Source: Lepidonotus clava (Eukaryota; Annelida; Polychaeta; Phyllodocida; Polynoidae). From it: a stretch of DNA of 64,000 bases. Below the pieces are notes generated by a model. It searched no databases. It saw only the letters and a list, made by a program, of their open reading frames with translations, and was not told the origin of the DNA. Location of the stretch: assembly GCA_936440205.1 (NCBI GenBank), contig OW387146.1, forward strand, positions 24,180,458-24,244,457, in the 5' to 3' direction. Shown here piece by piece: positions 60,216 through 64,000 of this stretch (position 1 is the stretch's first letter; every line of letters starts with the position of its first letter). The position numbers and the translations under genes are program-made.

Positions 60216-62120
60216 TAACAAGCTATTCATGGTCGGAAGAATTAGGGATGAAATTTTGTTTCACCAATTCCTTTCTGCCAGAGACCTTTGTATGTAGATA
60301 ATTATATAGATACTAGACTGGAAAGCTCTTCTATGTTCCCATGTAACATTCCCCTGGTGGCTGGTTGGAACCAATCTGGCCAACCATGACTGGTCTATCA
60401 TTACACTGTATTTTTGGAACAGCTAATCCAGCAGAAAATCTATTTTAGAATTATCAACCCCAATCCAATCCAACCACAGATCAGGTGGGGGGGGGGGGGA
60501 CTGCTCGGCATGATAGGTTTCCTCCTGGCATTCCAGTCTCAATATAGTACTACATACAAGATCTCTGTTTTTGTAAAGAGTATTATTTTGTAAAGCAGGA
60601 TGATATACAAGATGTAACACTTTCTCCTTTTCCTGAAAAGCCATTTAAGTGAAAAATCTAGGTGAAGGTTTTATTTCTTAAGGTTATTTTTAGCCATAGT
60701 TATTTCTAAAATAGAATGATTCAAACCTTTGCACATCTTTTTAGTTTTCCATCAGTCCAGGGTGGCATATCTGAATAATCGAAACATATCGTCTAGCACG
60801 TCGGCGTAAGAAGCGTCACTGCCAACTGTGATAAATATTGAGTTTGTTCAATAAACTGTGATTAACCAACTTTTTTCCTTGCTTGTTTTCGAAATTGTAA
60901 ATTGTACAATAATATGGTACTAAACTAACACTTTCCCATGTATTTTGAATTGAAATTCATCTGGGATTTCTACAACAATATATATACCGAATTCGTTGAG
61001 CAAGTTGTTCATTAGAAACAAATATTTGTATCATTGGATGAACTCATTAAGATATCAACAGAGCGAATCGACAAAATATCTCATAACACAAATTCAGAAA
61101 GACCAAATTCATAACTGTTTATTAGTCTGTATACAAATGTAAAGCCAGGGACGTTCCATAATATATGAGAGAATCAGGGAAAACTTGCTGATGCTGCCAA
61201 TGTTAGTATATACACGATACATACATGATTCACGGGAACTATACATAGAGTATCATAAAGAGTTTATGAAGCAAAAAATACACTTACTATATTTGTGTCA
61301 CAATTCACATAATTATTATCTGCGTAGGGTAATACGTTATCTGCGTAGGGTAATACGTTGTATTCACTTATTGGCTATACCATAATAGTATTAGGAACAA
61401 AAAAACATCCTCTCAATAACTGAGAGGTAACTATGCACTGTAATTATAACATGAAAAAACCTCGATATTTGAATGTCTTTATGTACACATTTTTGTATTG
61501 TTCTTACTAGATTATGTAAGAAAAATACATATAATTTGGAAGCTATTGTAAACGATGAAGGTATAATAAGAGTTAATGTTTTAGTTGGATTATTATTTGT
61601 GGGAAGATTTGTACAAGGGGCACCTGACATTATTATAACAAATAACCTGTTTTAAACGAAAATCATTAAACTGAGAAAGTAGTACCAGTAAAGTTGTTTC
61701 ACACAAAACATCAATCATAATAGCAGCCATGGCTGTACAGTTTTCAGTTTGATGCTCCAAAATACCTCACAAAAGATTCAGAAGTGTTTGGGTACAATGT
61801 TAATACCTTCGTCCTTGGATGACAGTGAGTAAAATCTGAATAGATAAAGGTGTATAATCCATATTCTAAAATGAAAAATAGTTTATGATAATTCCTGATT
61901 TGACTGTAGCAAAAGTAACATCTCTGAGAGCCATGATAAAAGTTAGTAGCGAAAGGATCCTCGAGAATACTAAGGATTGAGAAAAATACTGTTACCATGT
62001 GTTTTACTATAGACAAATGGAGTTTGGAAGATTTATTCTGATAGCAGAAGGGTTAGGACATTGACACACTGGTGTTCAGGGATGGCCTTCTAATCCGATT
62101 GGAAACAGGGTATGCTAACT
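60216..62120. other. Non-coding; possible poly(A) signal and a 21-bp duplication
   Basis: A G-run lies at 60,486-60,499. AATAAA near 60,850 is followed by a T-rich stretch, so it may end the receptor transcript. CTGCGTAGGGTAATACGTTA is duplicated in tandem at 61,320-61,361. No exon was recognised. Confidence 0.4.
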
Positions 62121-62124
62121 TTCT

Positions 62125-62801
62125 AAAGGCTGTACTCCACATACCAAAAGTGCATAAACAATTTGCTCCTTTCACAATGTTGTAGTCACAATTCATAATC
62201 GCCGGCATCGCTGATAAAACTTAACAACATGTTGGTAATTATTCCTGCAGATTATATATCGGCCGCAAATTTTACAAGTGATAATCAGCAGTCCCCACAT
62301 TTTCTGCATTTTCTGCTCTGAAAGTGGTTTACATTTTTATTTCTATACCAACTTTGTAGCGCATATACCTTACATTGTCCTGCCCCGCGATCAAAGGTGG
62401 AATAATTGATGGTGTTATTCTACACTGGTCAATAGTAAAAAATTATTGCCCCGGAGGGCAATAACAGTGCTTGCCAGCGTGAATCTGTCTTGTTTTTTTC
62501 GTGGGCTAATGGTTTAATTGGTCATTTTCCAGGGTTATTGGTCTATAATAAAACAAGAACTAACTTCAGGTGCACTCAGCCATGATCATTGCCCCCTTGT
62601 CTCAGCCCTTTCATGGGTCTCGGGCAAAGTCCTCGACCCATGAGTGGGCTTCGACAATGGGGCAATAATCATGGCTTCGTGCCCCCTCGGTTAGTTCTGT
62701 GTATATATAAAATGTTATCATGGAAACACCTAATATCTGCAACAAAATCTGTTACAAATGGAAAGTATTCAATACTTTTAGTATGTGGAATACGGGCTTA
62801 A
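62125..62801. mobile_element. TTAA-type MITE interrupted by a hairpin element
   Basis: The left end GGCTGTACTCCACATACCAA is matched by the right end TATGTGGAATACGGGCTTAA. The interior contains the complete hairpin element at 62,545-62,705, so the inner element inserted into the outer one. Confidence 0.65.
62545..62705. mobile_element. Long-hairpin foldback element, copy 2
   Basis: It is inverted relative to 7293-7445. The arms ACAAGAACTAACTTCAGGTG and CCCCCTCGGTTAGTTCTGTG and the inner CATTGCCCCCTTGTCTCAGCC / CTTCGACAATGGGGCAATAA parts pair into a hairpin. Confidence 0.65.
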
Positions 62802-62924
62802 CCCCATCATCAGGAAGGGGGTTACAAAGGTCATCAATCTTCACCCATAGATGTAGGAGACCAACCCTTATGTCGACAGAGTTTGCAGAACTGGAGGAGT
62901 TTCTTTGTCTTGAGTACAACATGA

Positions 62925-64000
62925 GTACAGCTACACACAGAACAGAGTAACAGGTTGAGTCAAGAGAGAAGGGGACTTTACAGAATTGAGTAACAGTTTC
63001 AGTGCAAGCTTGTTACTAAATGGTAACTTACAGAAGAGTAAGTTCCAGTCACAGCTTGTCATAGAAGGGCAACTTACAAAGCAGAGTAACAGTTTCAGTC
63101 CTAGTTGTCACTGAGGGTAACCTACAGAACAGTTTAACAGTTTTAGTCCTAGCTTGCCACTGAAGGGAAAGTTACAGAACTGAGGAACAGTTTTAGTCCT
63201 AGCTTGTCATAGAAGAGTAACTTCAGAGCAGAGTGATAATTTCATTCCTAGCTTGCCACAGGAGGATATGTTACAGTACTGAGTAACAGTTTCAGTCACA
63301 GCTTGTCAGAGGGGGTAATTTACAGAATGGAGTAACAGTTTCACAGCTTGTTATAGAAGGATAACTTACAGAATTGAATAACAATTTCAGTCCTAGCTTG
63401 TCACAGGACTTGTGACAGAACAGAGTAACAGTTTTAGTCCTAGCTCATCACAGGGGGTTAATTTACAGAATGAAGTAACAGTTTCAGTCTTAGCTTGTTA
63501 CTAAAGGGTGATTTATGGAACTGAGTACCAGTTACAGTTACAGCTTGTCATAGAAGAGTAACTTACAGAACAGAGTAACAGTTTCAGTCCTAGCCTGTCA
63601 CAGGAGGGTAACTTACAGAATGGAGTAACAATTTTAGTTACAGCTTGTCACAGAAGGGCATTTTACAAAGCAGACTAACAATTATTTGCAGCCAGTCACT
63701 GAAGGACAGCGTAACAGTTTCAGTCACAACTTTCCAAGAAGGGATAGTTCACAGAATAGATGTTAACTTTCAGATGCAAATTAGTCACAGAATGGGATTT
63801 AACTGAGTAGATTAACAGTCTTATTCACTGATAGTTAGATAAAGGTACTTCACAAGAAGAGTTACAGTTTCAGTCACAGCTTGTCAACAGAAGGCCATTT
63901 TACAAAGCAGATTATCAATTTCTGTCGCAGCTCGTCTCAGACGGGGACATCATAGAAGAGGGGGGTAAGAGTTTTTCATAGTAGAGTAACAAGTACAAAT
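62925..64000. repeat. ~50-bp degenerate minisatellite running off the window end
   Basis: Units of roughly 48-55 bp contain GAGTAACAGTTTCAGTCCTAG, CTTGTCACAGAAGGGTAACT (partial) and TTACAGAAC. About 20 diverged copies fill the last kilobase. Because the array continues past 64,000, its full size is unknown. I see no consistent open frame. Confidence 0.85.

Overview
This window looks like nuclear DNA of an intron-rich invertebrate animal. It holds two spliced host genes, many small inverted-repeat elements, several minisatellites and one nearly complete LINE. A marine deuterostome such as an echinoderm, hemichordate or amphioxus is my best guess. The reasons are the frequent TAGGCCTATA-type words around 18.5-21.8 kb and 25.3 kb, the multi-CTLD receptor, and the glycosyltransferase-like gene with a TRADD-N-like tail. 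The phylum cannot be fixed from the sequence alone.

Layout. Positions 1-16.6 kb are non-coding: a CRE/ETS-like promoter candidate with a strong splice donor (600-690), several foldback or MITE-type elements, a 79-nt near-perfect palindrome (5201-5279) and simple repeats. Positions 16,657-20,908 hold a two-exon coding region on the + strand for a GT-B glycosyltransferase-like protein with a C-terminal domain resembling TRADD-N (580 aa). Positions 20.9-27.4 kb are intergenic and carry large palindromic elements.

Positions 27,432-57,539 hold a 20-exon + strand gene for a type I membrane receptor of about 800 aa: signal peptide, five C-type lectin-like domains (CTLDs), one transmembrane helix and a short proline-rich tail. 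All 20 exons join in phase to an exact multiple of three. Only the first CTLD keeps a QPD-type sugar-binding motif. The introns are packed with hAT-like MITEs, a 1.46-kb TIR element, a 104-bp minisatellite and an antisense CR1/L2-like LINE of about 5.4 kb in intron 14. Positions 57.5-64 kb are downstream DNA with nested MITEs and a 50-bp-class minisatellite that runs off the window end.

Three observations stand out. First, at least five exons of the lectin gene (5, 11, 12, 15, 16) have had an exon-intron junction tandemly copied. The copy number ranges from about three or four to about 60, and two of the arrays have a period divisible by three and long open frames. Second, the LINE ORF1 ends in a recognisable NADAR (YbiA-like) domain after its coiled coil and RRM-like region. 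Third, the GT-B/TRADD-N-like fusion suggests an immune or cell-death adaptor whose glycosyltransferase half has lost the second Glu of the E-x7-E motif.
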